Positions 55,141 to 63,990 of a DNA stretch of 64,000 bases are shown piece after piece. Positions within the stretch are counted from its first letter, which is position 1; every line of letters begins with the position of its first letter. A program made the position numbers and the translations under genes. The notes beneath the pieces were generated by a model that saw only the letters and a program-made list of their open reading frames with translations, was not told where the DNA came from and did no database searches. Source of the stretch: Gluconacetobacter azotocaptans (GTDB lineage Bacteria > Pseudomonadota > Alphaproteobacteria > Acetobacterales > Acetobacteraceae); the NCBI RefSeq assembly GCF_014174355.1, contig NZ_JABEQF010000010.1, positions 1 through 64,000 on the forward strand, in the 5' to 3' direction.

Positions 55141-55605
55141 TTACGAGGATGGCGCGGCGCATAGGCTGGACCGCCCGGTGTGGCGTTCCACCACGGTGGG
55201 GTCTTCAGGGTCGGACAGGTAGAATTCGGTGAAATTCCGCGTGCCCAGGGCGTCCAGCGTGTGCCCGTCGGGGTGATGCAGGACGCCTTCGCCGTTGACC
55301 TCGTGCATTTCGGTGCGCCCATCGGGCAGGCGCAGGGTAATCTCGCCACACAGCACATAGCTGTGGTTCATGCGCTCGGCCGGGGTTTCGATCCGGGCGA
55401 TCTGATGTGGGTGGTCGGCGTCCAGGCGGAACGTGGCGGCAAGCTGGTCATCGACATAGAGTCGGGATATTTCCGACACTTCAGACTGGGCCCGCATATC
55501 GACCACGACGAACGACCCGGCACGGGCCTGCCGCAGCGGTGCCGCCAGGGCCAGGCCGGCCAACACGACGCAAACGCATATCCGTGGACGGACGGGAACG
55601 TTCAT
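55141..55605 (-). CDS. Exported protein of unknown function
   Basis: A 154-residue protein with a signal peptide (MNVPVRPRICVCVVLAGLALA, cleavage near RQARAG). The mature part begins SFVVVDMRAQSEVSEISRLYVDDQLAATFRLD and is mostly beta-strand and loop, with one cysteine pair candidate (LCGEIT, LCAAPSS). I recognise no family. An ATG eight codons upstream is possible. The gene is inserted on the opposite strand between prfA and prmC, which are adjacent in most relatives. Confidence 0.65.
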   Translation of the reverse strand: MNVPVRPRICVCVVLAGLALAAPLRQARAGSFVVVDMRAQSEVSEISRLYVDDQLAATFRLDADHPHQIARIETPAERMNHSYVLCGEITLRLPDGRTEMHEVNGEGVLHHPDGHTLDALGTRNFTEFYLSDPEDPTVVERHTGRSSLCAAPSS

Positions 55606-55636
55606 GGAGGCAAGATTAGGATGGATCATCGTTGAA

Positions 55637-56509
55637 ATGAAAGGGGCGGATACAGCAGGCCATCAGGTGCCGGGGCCGCTTCTGGCCGAAGGGACCGAAC
55701 GGCTGCGGGCGGCCGGGCTGGACAATCCACGGCGCGAGGCGCGGCTGCTGATGGCCCATGTCCTGCGGACCGACCTTGCGGGCCTGCTGGCGCGGCAAAA
55801 TGTGGACATGGCGGCAAGCCGGGCGTTCTTCGATGCGGTCGGCCGCCGCGCGGCGCATGAACCGATCGCCTATATTACCGGTCATGCCGGTTTCTGGTCC
55901 CTGGATCTGGAAACCTCGCCGGCCACCCTCATTCCGCGTCCCGACAGCGAAACGCTGATCGAGGCCCTGCTGCACCACCGCCCGGATCGCGCATCGGTTC
56001 GCAGCGTGCTGGACCTGGGAACGGGCACGGGCTGCCTGTTGCTGGCCGCCTTGTCCGAATATGACGACGCCTGGGGGCTCGGGGTCGATATCGCGCCTGA
56101 CGCCGCCCGTCTGGCCGCCCGTAATGCCCGCCGTACAGGGCTGGGGGCGCGATGTGCCATGATCAACGGCAGTTGGACGTCGGCGATCCAGGACAGGTTC
56201 GACGTCGTATTCAGCAACCCACCCTACATTCCGCACGGGGATCTGCCTGGGCTGATGCCCGACGTGCGCGACCACGAACCCCCACGGGCGCTGGATGGCG
56301 GGATGGACGGGCTGGACGCCTACCGTATTCTGACGGCTGCCTTACCGTCGCTTCTGGCGCATGGCGGCATTGCGATTTTCGAAATCGGGATCGGTCAGGA
56401 ACGCGACATGCCGATGCTGGCGCGGCAGGCGGGGCTGGAAATCCTGGACGTCCGTGCCGATCTGGGCGGTATTCCGCGTGCAGTCCTGATGCAGAATTGC
56501 AGGTGTTGA
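55637..56509 (+). CDS. prmC: Release factor glutamine methyltransferase
   Basis: A 290-residue PrmC/HemK that methylates the GGQ glutamine of release factors. Motif I is VLDLGTGTGCLLLAALSEY and the catalytic FSNPPYIP is intact; the N-terminal helical domain has REARLLMAHVLRTD. The ATG at 55637 is used; the frame opens at ATG 55604, which overlaps the start of the divergent exported gene. Neither has a strong ribosome site. Confidence 0.93.
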   Translation: MKGADTAGHQVPGPLLAEGTERLRAAGLDNPRREARLLMAHVLRTDLAGLLARQNVDMAASRAFFDAVGRRAAHEPIAYITGHAGFWSLDLETSPATLIPRPDSETLIEALLHHRPDRASVRSVLDLGTGTGCLLLAALSEYDDAWGLGVDIAPDAARLAARNARRTGLGARCAMINGSWTSAIQDRFDVVFSNPPYIPHGDLPGLMPDVRDHEPPRALDGGMDGLDAYRILTAALPSLLAHGGIAIFEIGIGQERDMPMLARQAGLEILDVRADLGGIPRAVLMQNCRC

Positions 56510-56781
56510 ACAAAAAACCATTTGGCAGAGCGTGTATAAGGGAATAAATTGCCCGTGGAATGCCGGCAGGGGGCGTATGGCTCCTCATAGCTGCCGCGTC
56601 CCGATCCTGAACGCATGACAATGGATCTGACCGCAAAGGCGGCAGAAAACTGCGATCGTTGCGTAGGGCGATGGGATCACATGCCGGGTGGTATGCCGGG
56701 CACCCAAAATGGCAATAGGGGACAGGTGGTCCCGACGGTTCCCCGATGGCGACCGTTAACAGGAAAGTGCTGCGACAGCTT

Positions 56782-57225
56782 ATGAACATGAAACGCATGC
56801 GAGGCCGTCACCATCGTACGGGCGGCAGCAGTGGCGGCGGTGGCGGTAGTGTACGCCAGCAGAACGGCCAGATCCCGCTGAACCGGAACCATGTGTTCGA
56901 CAGCAATGGCCCTGATCTGCGTATTCGCGGAACGGCCCAGCAGTTGTTTGAAAAATATCTGCAACTGGGCCGCGACGCCAGCGGTTCGGGCGACCGGGTC
57001 ATGGCGGAAGCCTACTTCCAGCATGCCGAACATTATTTCCGCATTCTCAACGCCATGACCCAGGCGGCGCAGCAGAACCAGCAGGAACGCCAGGCGCGTC
57101 AGCGTCCCGCCGCCGCCGCCGCCAGCGATGACAGCGAGGGCGACGTGCCTGCGCCGGCCGAAGACGTGTCGAATGACAAGGGCAAGCCGCAGGCCGACGT
57201 GGAACTGGCTTCGGCCGAGGTCTGA
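56782..57225 (+). CDS. DUF4167 family protein
   Basis: About 147 residues with the DUF4167 pattern: MKRMRGRHHRTGG, a glycine-rich stretch, NRNHVFDSNGPDLRIRGTAQQLFEKYLQLGRDASGSGDRVMAEAYFQHAEHYFRIL. The C-terminus is Ala/Gln/Glu-rich and disordered. The basic Arg/Gly start hints at RNA binding; the function is unknown. It follows prmC as in other Alphaproteobacteria. The frame is open back to 56746; I use ATG 56782, close to the conserved MKRMRGR. About 270 bases upstream carry no gene. Confidence 0.85.
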   Translation: MNMKRMRGRHHRTGGSSGGGGGSVRQQNGQIPLNRNHVFDSNGPDLRIRGTAQQLFEKYLQLGRDASGSGDRVMAEAYFQHAEHYFRILNAMTQAAQQNQQERQARQRPAAAAASDDSEGDVPAPAEDVSNDKGKPQADVELASAEV

Positions 57226-57238
57226 CCTTCCCCCGCAA

Positions 57239-57270
57239 GGCCTGCCCGGAACATATGCTCCGGGCAGGCC
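57239..57270. terminator. Hairpin between DUF4167 gene and bioA
   Basis: A perfect 12-base-pair stem, GGCCTGCCCGGA (57239-57250) with TCCGGGCAGGCC (57259-57270), encloses an 8-base loop between two convergent genes. It lacks a U-tract. Confidence 0.6.
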
Positions 57271-57280
57271 CGATCGCGGA

Positions 57281-58546
57281 TCAGGCGGGATCGGACAATA
57301 CGGTCCGGATGGCGCGGGTTAGCTGCGCCAGTTCCACCGGTACGATGGTAAAGGATGGCGTCAGATAGACGATCGTCCGGAATGGGCGGATCCAGACGCC
57401 CTGGCCGACAAGGCGCGCCTTCAGGCGATTCATATCCTCGATCCGGTCCAGTTCCACGACGCCGATGGCCCCCATGACCCGCACATCCCGGACGCCCGGC
57501 AGGCTGCGACACGGCTCCAGTTCCGTGCGCATCTGCGTGCCGATCGCCGCGATCTGTTCCAGGCGCGGTTCGCGCTCGAACAGGTCCAGCGACGCGTTGG
57601 CGCAGGCGCAGGCCAGTGGGTTGGCCATGAAGGTCGGACCGTGCATCAGGGCATGGAGCGGATCGTCGGACAGAAATGCCTCATGGACATGCCGCCGGGC
57701 GACGGTCGCGGCCAGGGGAACGGTGCCGCCCGACAGCGCCTTCGACAGCGTCACGATATCGGGCACCACCCCGGCCTGCTGGCAGGCGAAGAATGTACCT
57801 GTGCGTCCGAACCCGGTGAAGATTTCGTCGAAGATCAACAGGATGCCATGGCGATCGGCGAGGGTGCGCAGACGGCGCAGGGTCGCCGGATCGTGGAAGA
57901 CCATTCCGCCCGCGCCCTGAACCAATGGTTCGACCAGGATCGCCGCCACATTCTCACCTTCGGTGGTCAGCAGCGCGTCCAGCGCCGCCCGCGATGCGTC
58001 GTCGCGGGGCAGGTCGGCGATGAAGTGGGTCGGCAGGACCCCTGAAAACAGGCTGTGCATCCCTTCCTCGGGGTCGCAGACGGCCATCGTTGCCAGCGTG
58101 TCCCCATGGTAGCCGCCACGAAACGCCACCAGGCGGGTGCGCCGGCTTTCGCCCCGGTTCAGCCAGTACTGGATCGCCATCTTGATGGCGACCTCGACGG
58201 CGACCGAACCGGAATCGGTGAAGAACACGCGCTCCAGGTCGCCCGGCAGCAGGTCGGCCAGGCGACGCGCCAGACGCAGCGCCGGTTCATGCACCAGTCC
58301 GCCGAACATGACATGCGGCATGCGCGCCAACTGTTCGATGGCGGCCTGCCGGATGTAGGGGTGGTTATACCCGTGGCAGGCCGTCCACCAGGACGCGATA
58401 CCGTCGATCAGTTCGCGACCATCGGCCAGGCGGATCCGGCAGCCGTCGGTCGCGACGGCGGCCAGCGGGGGCGATGCCGTTTGCATCTGCGTGTAGGGCA
58501 GCCAGATATGGGGCAATCCGGCCTCGAACCAGTCCGGCGCGGTCAT
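57281..58546 (-). CDS. bioA: Adenosylmethionine--8-amino-7-oxononanoate aminotransferase
   Basis: A 421-residue class III aminotransferase making 7,8-diaminopelargonate. Diagnostic blocks are WLPYTQMQTASPPLAA, GIASWWTACHGYNHP (the BioA WW/HGY motif), FFTDSGSVAVEVAIKMA, FDEIFTGFGRTG and the PLP lysine in TLSKALSGGTVPLAATV. The frame runs far upstream, but ATG 58544-58546 has GGAGGAC at the right distance. It is divergent from bioF across 69 bases. Confidence 0.95.
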   Translation of the reverse strand: MTAPDWFEAGLPHIWLPYTQMQTASPPLAAVATDGCRIRLADGRELIDGIASWWTACHGYNHPYIRQAAIEQLARMPHVMFGGLVHEPALRLARRLADLLPGDLERVFFTDSGSVAVEVAIKMAIQYWLNRGESRRTRLVAFRGGYHGDTLATMAVCDPEEGMHSLFSGVLPTHFIADLPRDDASRAALDALLTTEGENVAAILVEPLVQGAGGMVFHDPATLRRLRTLADRHGILLIFDEIFTGFGRTGTFFACQQAGVVPDIVTLSKALSGGTVPLAATVARRHVHEAFLSDDPLHALMHGPTFMANPLACACANASLDLFEREPRLEQIAAIGTQMRTELEPCRSLPGVRDVRVMGAIGVVELDRIEDMNRLKARLVGQGVWIRPFRTIVYLTPSFTIVPVELAQLTRAIRTVLSDPA

Positions 58547-58615
58547 CGCTGCGTCCTCCGACATCATAGACGGGAATTGACCGGCACCCTGGGGTCCGGC
58601 AGAAAACGTCGCTTC

Positions 58616-59812
58616 ATGACCCGTTTCGATCCTTTTTTCCAGAGCGCCCTGGACGACCTGTCCCGACGACAGGTGCGTCGCAGCCTGTCGCCGGTCGAGC
58701 GGGAGGGGCCGGTGGTCGTCCGCAGGGACGGCGCAAGGCTGCTGAATTTTTCGTCGAACGATTATCTGGGCCTGTCCTGGCATCCTGCCCTGCGCCAGCG
58801 CGCTGCGGAATGGACCGACCGGTTCGGAACCGGCAGCGGTGCGTCGCGGCTGGTGACGGGCACCAGCGCGCAGCATCTGGCGGTCGAGGACAAGCTGGCC
58901 CGTTTCAAGGGCACGGAGGCCGCCCTGCTGCTGGCGTCGGGCTGGCAGGCTAATGCCGCCGTCCTGCCGGCCTTGTTCCGCCTGTCGGTCGAGCAGACCG
59001 GTGCCCCGGCCCTGGTCTTTACCGACCGGCTGAACCACGCCAGCCTGCATCACGGCTGCCTGGCCGCCGGCGTAAGGCAGATCCGCTTCGCGCATAACGA
59101 TCTCGACCATCTTCAACGGCTTCTGGAACAGAGGCGCACCGAGGCCGGCCTGCGCTTCTTCGTGACCGAAAGCGTGTTCAGCATGGATGGCGACCGTGCG
59201 GACGTCGCGGCCCTGCGCGCTCTGGCCGATCGGCACGACGCCTTCGTGTATCTGGACGAGGCCCATGCGACCGGCGTCCTGGGGCCCGGCGGCCGGGGAT
59301 TGTCCGTCGCGGCCGGCGGCGTCGACCTGACCATGGGAACGTTCAGCAAGGCCCTGGGCGGGTTCGGCGCCTATATCGCGGGGTCACGGGCGCTGTGCGA
59401 CTGGCTGATCAGCACCTGTTCGGGATTCATCTATACGACGTCCCTGCCGCCGGGGGTACTGGGCGCGATCGACGCGGCGCTCGACCTCGTGCCCAGTCTG
59501 GACCATGAACGCCGCCGTCTGGCCGACATGGCTGACCGGGTGCGGTCGAGCGTCGCGGCGCTGGGGCTGTCCACGGGGGCGTCCAGCACCCAGATCGTCC
59601 CGATCATGGTAGGGCAGTCCGGAGCGGCGCTGGCCCTGGCAGAGGCAATGGCGGCGCGCGGCATCGTCGGCACGGCGATCCGACCACCGACGGTACCAGC
59701 GGGCGGCGCCCGCATCCGCCTCGCGCTCAGCGCTGCACATGAGGACGACATGATCGACAGCCTGCTGCATGCGCTGGGCGCCGCCGTGAAGGAGCTCGGC
59801 CTTGGCATCTGA
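58616..59812 (+). CDS. bioF: 8-amino-7-oxononanoate synthase
   Basis: A 398-residue alpha-oxoamine synthase condensing pimeloyl-ACP/CoA with alanine. NFSSNDYLGLSWHPALR, GTGSGASRLVTGTSAQH, YLDEAHATGVLGPGGRG and the PLP lysine in TMGTFSKALGGFGAYI are present. The ATG at 58616 starts the homologous part; the open frame upstream is only the antisense of bioA. It is the first gene of bioF-bioH-like-bioCD. The 69-base divergent region with bioA should hold both promoters; I see no recognisable BirA or BioR operator in it. Confidence 0.95.
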   Translation: MTRFDPFFQSALDDLSRRQVRRSLSPVEREGPVVVRRDGARLLNFSSNDYLGLSWHPALRQRAAEWTDRFGTGSGASRLVTGTSAQHLAVEDKLARFKGTEAALLLASGWQANAAVLPALFRLSVEQTGAPALVFTDRLNHASLHHGCLAAGVRQIRFAHNDLDHLQRLLEQRRTEAGLRFFVTESVFSMDGDRADVAALRALADRHDAFVYLDEAHATGVLGPGGRGLSVAAGGVDLTMGTFSKALGGFGAYIAGSRALCDWLISTCSGFIYTTSLPPGVLGAIDAALDLVPSLDHERRRLADMADRVRSSVAALGLSTGASSTQIVPIMVGQSGAALALAEAMAARGIVGTAIRPPTVPAGGARIRLALSAAHEDDMIDSLLHALGAAVKELGLGI

Positions 59813-60503
59813 TGCGCCGGATGGGGCCGGAACGGCATCCGTGCCCGGCCTCCTGTTCGTGCATGGGTGGGGATTTGACCCCGATTTCTGGACCCCCGTG
59901 CGCTCCGCTTTGGGCAGGGCAGACGGAATCGACCTCGATTTCGGATTTTTCGGGCCGGAACGGATGGCGGCGCGCCCGGCACGCCCCTTCGTGGCCGTCG
60001 GTCATTCGCTGGGGGCGTTGTGGCTGCTGCGCCATCGCCCCGAAAGGTGCATCGGGATGGTGCTGATCAACGGCTTTGCCCGCTTCAGCGCGGCAGCGGA
60101 TTTTCCCCCGGGTGTACCGCCCCGCGTCGTCGGGCGCATGATCCAGGGGCTGGAACAGAATCCCGACGACGTTGTCCTGACATTCCGCCGTCGCGCGGGA
60201 ATCGCCGCCGGCCTGCCGGGTCCGGCGCAGGCCGGGCGACTGGCGGCCGGACTGGCGATGCTGCGTGACGAAGACGCCCGCCCTGCACTGGACGAGAGAG
60301 CGAGCAGCGCGATTCTGCCGCCCATGACCGTTCTTGCCGGGCAGGACGATCCGATCGTGACGGCCGACATGACACGGGCCAGTTTCAGCACAGGCATGCC
60401 GATCGAATGGGTGGCGGATGGCGGACATCTTCTGCCGTTGACCCACCCGGACATCTGCGCCGCCACCATATCGCGGATGACGCAACGGAGCAGGGCCGCA
60501 TGA
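59802..60503 (+). CDS. Alpha/beta hydrolase, probable pimeloyl-ACP methyl ester esterase (BioH-like)
   Basis: A 233-residue alpha/beta hydrolase. FVHGWGFDPDFW forms the oxyanion loop, AVGHSLGALWLL the nucleophile elbow, GQDDPIV the acid and GGHLLPLTHPD the catalytic histidine. The start is TTG at 59802 overlapping the bioF stop, with AAGGAGC seven bases before it, which decides the start. Its place between bioF and bioC points to cleaving the methyl ester made by BioC. Sequence identity to E. coli BioH looks low; BioG- or BioV-like names may fit equally. Confidence 0.8.
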   Translation: MASDAPDGAGTASVPGLLFVHGWGFDPDFWTPVRSALGRADGIDLDFGFFGPERMAARPARPFVAVGHSLGALWLLRHRPERCIGMVLINGFARFSAAADFPPGVPPRVVGRMIQGLEQNPDDVVLTFRRRAGIAAGLPGPAQAGRLAAGLAMLRDEDARPALDERASSAILPPMTVLAGQDDPIVTADMTRASFSTGMPIEWVADGGHLLPLTHPDICAATISRMTQRSRAA

Positions 60504-61921
60504 CGACACGCCGCCAAGCCATCGCCGCACGATTCGGCGGTGCCGAATCGTACGATGCCGCCGCCCGTGTCCAGTTTCTGGTGGCGCGCCGGCTGGCCGA
60601 CCGCATTGCATCGGCGTATCCCGCCACCCGCCCGCCGGCCCGCATCCTGGAAATCGGATGCGGCACCGGCTTCCTGAGCGACATGCTGCGCCGGATGTTC
60701 CCCGATGCCGCCCTGACGGTAACCGACCTGGCCCCCGCGATGGTTGAACGCGCGCGGCGGCGGCTGGCCCCGCTGGGGGGCGATACCCGTTTCCTGGCGA
60801 TGGACGCGGAAGACCCCGCCCTGGCGGGGGAGAGCTTCGACCTGGTCTGTTCCAGCCTGGCGATGCAATGGTTCGCGGACCGCGCGGGGACGTTAAGCCG
60901 GTTGTCCGACCTGCTGGCGCCGGGGGGTACCCTGGCGCTGTCCACCCTGTGCGCCGGCAGTTTCGCCGAATGGCGCGCGGCCTACACCCGGCGGGGCCTG
61001 GATTGCCCGATGGCATCCTATCCGGACGTGCGCCATCTGGATGCGGACAGGCCCTGGCCGCTTCAGGGCGGATGGGACAGAGAGACCATCCTCGATCGGC
61101 CGGCCACGGCCCTCGGTTTCGTGCGGGAACTGCGCCAGATCGGCGCCTCGCTCCCGCGCGAGGGGGCACGGCCCGCCGACCCGGGCACGTTACGGCGCCT
61201 CCTCGGCGATCTGGGGCAGGGCGGAGCGATCACCGCGACCTATGAAATCGGCTACGGGCTTTTTCGCAGGCCGGTGCGGCAGGGTGTTTTCGTCACCGGC
61301 ACGGATACCGGCGTCGGCAAGACGCTGGTGTCGGCGTGCCTGCTGCGGGCGTGGGATGCGTCCTACTGGAAACCGCTGCAAACCGGCATTGCCGAGGAGA
61401 CCGCCGACAGCGACACGGTCACGGCGCTGGCCGGCCTGGACGCCGCGCGACTGCACGCGCCTGCGGCAGTCCTGGCGGCGCCCCTGTCGCCCTTCGATGC
61501 AGCCGAACGGGAAGGAACTGCGATCAAGGCCGAGGCCATCGCCCTGCCGCCCGCGATCGACGACAGGCCGTTGGTCGTCGAGGGGGCAGGGGGGGTCATG
61601 GTTCCCGTCAGCGCCGACTGCATGATGATCGATCTGATCGCCCGCTTCGCGCTGCCGGTGGTGCTGGTCGCGCGCAGCCAGTTGGGCACGATCAACCATA
61701 CGTTGATGAGTTTGTCGGCCCTGCGGCAAAAGGGGATCGCGGTGGCCGGCGTGATCCTGAACGGACCGCCGTCCCCCGAGGCCCGGCGGGCGATTACTTT
61801 ATTCGGCGAGGCCCGAATCCTGGCGGAATTTCCGCATCTGGACAGAATCGGACCGGAACAGATCGGACACCTGGCCGGGATGCTGCCATCCTTCGACGCC
61901 CTGTGGCAGGAACGCGTTTAA
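60500..61921 (+). CDS. BioC-BioD fusion: malonyl-ACP O-methyltransferase plus dethiobiotin synthetase
   Basis: A 473-residue two-domain protein. Residues 1-255 are BioC: RFGGAESYDAAARVQ, motif I ILEIGCGTGFLSDMLRRMFP, and SLAMQWFADRAGTLSRLSDLLAPGG. It caps malonyl-ACP as methyl ester to start pimelate synthesis. Residues from about 262 are BioD: FVTGTDTGVGKTLVSACLL (P-loop), YWKPLQTG, VEGAGGVMVPVS. It closes the ureido ring of dethiobiotin. The frame is uninterrupted, with a linker of fewer than 15 residues. The ATG at 60500 overlaps the esterase stop (ATGA). Confidence 0.9.
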   Translation: MTTRRQAIAARFGGAESYDAAARVQFLVARRLADRIASAYPATRPPARILEIGCGTGFLSDMLRRMFPDAALTVTDLAPAMVERARRRLAPLGGDTRFLAMDAEDPALAGESFDLVCSSLAMQWFADRAGTLSRLSDLLAPGGTLALSTLCAGSFAEWRAAYTRRGLDCPMASYPDVRHLDADRPWPLQGGWDRETILDRPATALGFVRELRQIGASLPREGARPADPGTLRRLLGDLGQGGAITATYEIGYGLFRRPVRQGVFVTGTDTGVGKTLVSACLLRAWDASYWKPLQTGIAEETADSDTVTALAGLDAARLHAPAAVLAAPLSPFDAAEREGTAIKAEAIALPPAIDDRPLVVEGAGGVMVPVSADCMMIDLIARFALPVVLVARSQLGTINHTLMSLSALRQKGIAVAGVILNGPPSPEARRAITLFGEARILAEFPHLDRIGPEQIGHLAGMLPSFDALWQERV

Positions 61922-61931
61922 GCGGTCGTTT

Positions 61932-62648
61932 CTAATACTGCCGCAGCAGGCCGACCAGCAGGCCCTGGATACGCACGCGATCCGATGGAACGATGCGGGA
62001 TTCATAGCGCGCATTGGCCGGTTCCAGGGCAATCGTGCTGCCGCGCCGGCGCAACCGCTTCAGCGTGACCTCAAGATCGTCGATCAGCGCAACGACGATC
62101 TGCCCGTTGTCGGCCGTATCGCTTTGCCGGATGATGACCGTGTCGCCATCCAGGATCCCGGCTTCAATCATCGAATCGCCCGCAACCTCAAGCGCGTAAT
62201 GGTCGCCCTGGCTCAGCAGGGTCAGCGGGACCTCGATCTGCGCACCGGTGTCGCGCATGGCTTCGATCGGCTGGCCGGCCGCGATCCGCCCATAGAACGG
62301 CAGATTGATGGCCCCGGCTTCGGTCGCGACATGGGCTCCGGTCAGGCGGCCGGCGAAATCGCCCTTGATGACGTTGGGCACGAAGGCCTCGGCCGGCAGC
62401 GGGGCAGGCGGGTCTTCCTGCGGTGGCGGCGCGATTTCAGGCAAGCGCAGTACCTCCAGTGCGCGGGCACGGTGGTGGCGCCGTTTCAGGAAGTCGCGTT
62501 CCTCCAGTGCAGAAATCAGGCGATGGATTCCGGATTTGGAACGCAGGTTCAGCGCATCCTTCATTTCGTCGAAGGATGGGGAAAAACCCGTCTGCTTCAG
62601 GTGCCGGTCGATGAACAGCAGGAGTTCATGTTGCTTGCGCGTCAGCAT
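61932..62648 (-). CDS. lexA: LexA repressor
   Basis: A 238-residue LexA of the alphaproteobacterial type. The wHTH domain [44 protein letters not shown] binds DNA. The self-cleavage site is the Ala-Gly of [12 protein letters not shown], the serine is in [11 protein letters not shown] and the lysine in [10 protein letters not shown], so cleavage on RecA activation is expected. A perfect SOS box lies 84 bases upstream of the ATG, consistent with autoregulation. It converges with bioCD, 10 bases apart. Confidence 0.96.
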   Translation of the reverse strand: MLTRKQHELLLFIDRHLKQTGFSPSFDEMKDALNLRSKSGIHRLISALEERDFLKRRHHRARALEVLRLPEIAPPPQEDPPAPLPAEAFVPNVIKGDFAGRLTGAHVATEAGAINLPFYGRIAAGQPIEAMRDTGAQIEVPLTLLSQGDHYALEVAGDSMIEAGILDGDTVIIRQSDTADNGQIVVALIDDLEVTLKRLRRRGSTIALEPANARYESRIVPSDRVRIQGLLVGLLRQY

Positions 62649-62731
62649 TGGGGGCCCCCGTGATCGTGCCGTTCCGATGGTTGACCGTTCCGTTGCCAGA
62701 ATTTGGAACAAACAGGAAACCTCTTTTAAAT

Positions 62732-62746
62732 GTTCTATATTGGTTC
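62732..62746. promoter_or_regulatory. LexA operator (alphaproteobacterial SOS box)
   Basis: GTTC-TATATTG-GTTC is a perfect match to the GTTC-N7-GTTC consensus of Alphaproteobacteria. It lies between moeA and lexA, upstream of lexA on its transcribed strand, and should give SOS autoregulation. Confidence 0.85.
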
Positions 62747-62781
62747 CTGCCTGCCCGTCAACATCACGGCCTGCCCGAATA

Positions 62782-63990
62782 TCAGATGAACAGATGGTCC
62801 AGCCGGATGATCCGGCACATTTCGCCCTGTTCCGCCGCCGGGGCATGGGGCGGGCGGACAAGCAGCGCCTGGCTGTCGGCCAGGGTCCGCAACATGGCCG
62901 AATCCTGCCGGGAAAACGCCGTCGCGATCAGGCCGCCGTCGTCCGCGCGGGTCACGCTGGCGCGCAAATGGTCCAGCCGCAGGTCATTGGCGGGCAACGC
63001 GCCACCCAGACGCGCCATATCATGTTCCGCCATCAGGTCCGACCGGCCGGACATCGCCCGAATCGCGGGCAGGATGAACAGAATGCCGCAGACCAGGGCC
63101 GCCACCGGATTGCCAGGCAGGCCCAGGACGGGCAGCCGGCCGATCCGGCCATGCATCAGGGGCTTGCCCGGGCGCATGGCGATCTTCCAGAAATCGACTT
63201 TGAGCCCGATCCGGCCCAACCCCTCCTGCACCAGGTCATAACGCCCCACACTGGCGCCCCCCGCGGTCAGCAGCAGGTCGGCGGTCTCGAGCCCGCCGGC
63301 CAGGCGCGCGATCTCGGCTGCGTCGTCGCGGGCGGTCGGCAGGATCAGCGGCGTCCCCCCGCAGGCCCGTACCAGCGTGGCCAGCATGGGCGCATTGGAA
63401 TTGACGATGCCACCCGGGGGTATGTCCCCCCCTGGCAGGGTGATCTCGTCCCCGGCCGACAGGATCGCGACGACGGGGCGCCGGTGAACCGGCACCCAGG
63501 CATGGTTCGCCGCCGCGATCAGCCCGACCTCGCGCGCCAGGATGTGGCGCCCCGCCGGCACGACCGTCTGCCCCAGCCCGAAATCCTGTCCGCGCTTCCG
63601 GATATGCCGGCCCGCCACCACGTCGGACAGCACGGTGATCCGCTGGTCCGCCTCCACCAGCGCGTTCTCCTGGATCAGGATACTGTCCGCCCCGGTCGGC
63701 ACGAGGCTGCCGGTATACAGGCGCACACAGGTGCCGGGTTCCACCCCGCCGTCGAAGGGGTGGCCCGCCGGGCTTTCGCCGATGACGCGCAGCGTGTCGC
63801 CTGACCGGCAGTCCGTCGCGCGGACGGCATAGCCATCCATGGCCGATACATCCGCCGGCGGGTTGTCCAGCCGGGCGCCGATGTCGGTCGCGGCGACCCG
63901 TCTCCAGGATTCGGCCAGCGGGACCAGCTCGGCTCCCGTCGGCGCAAGGTTCGCCAGAATCCGTTCCTGGGCCTCGGAGACACTCAGCAT
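62782..63990 (-). CDS. moeA: Molybdopterin molybdenumtransferase MoeA
   Basis: A 402-residue MoeA that inserts molybdate into adenylated molybdopterin. [55 protein letters not shown] and [12 protein letters not shown] are the conserved blocks, with a C-terminal domain IV ending [10 protein letters not shown]. The ATG at 63988-63990 is ten bases from the window edge, so upstream partners such as mobA/moaC are not visible. It ends 36 bases from the lexA operator. Confidence 0.95.
   Translation of the reverse strand: MLSVSEAQERILANLAPTGAELVPLAESWRRVAATDIGARLDNPPADVSAMDGYAVRATDCRSGDTLRVIGESPAGHPFDGGVEPGTCVRLYTGSLVPTGADSILIQENALVEADQRITVLSDVVAGRHIRKRGQDFGLGQTVVPAGRHILAREVGLIAAANHAWVPVHRRPVVAILSAGDEITLPGGDIPPGGIVNSNAPMLATLVRACGGTPLILPTARDDAAEIARLAGGLETADLLLTAGGASVGRYDLVQEGLGRIGLKVDFWKIAMRPGKPLMHGRIGRLPVLGLPGNPVAALVCGILFILPAIRAMSGRSDLMAEHDMARLGGALPANDLRLDHLRASVTRADDGGLIATAFSRQDSAMLRTLADSQALLVRPPHAPAAEQGEMCRIIRLDHLFI

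Noticed and set aside
56506-56540. Promoter made of TTGAAC and TATAAG before the DUF4167 gene
   Set aside because: The spacing of 23 bases is too long for a sigma-70 type promoter, and no better pair was found.
61190-61350. Possible sequencing frameshift joining separate bioC and bioD genes
   Set aside because: The frame is continuous, both domains are complete, and there is no internal stop or start context suggesting two genes; I accept a true fusion.
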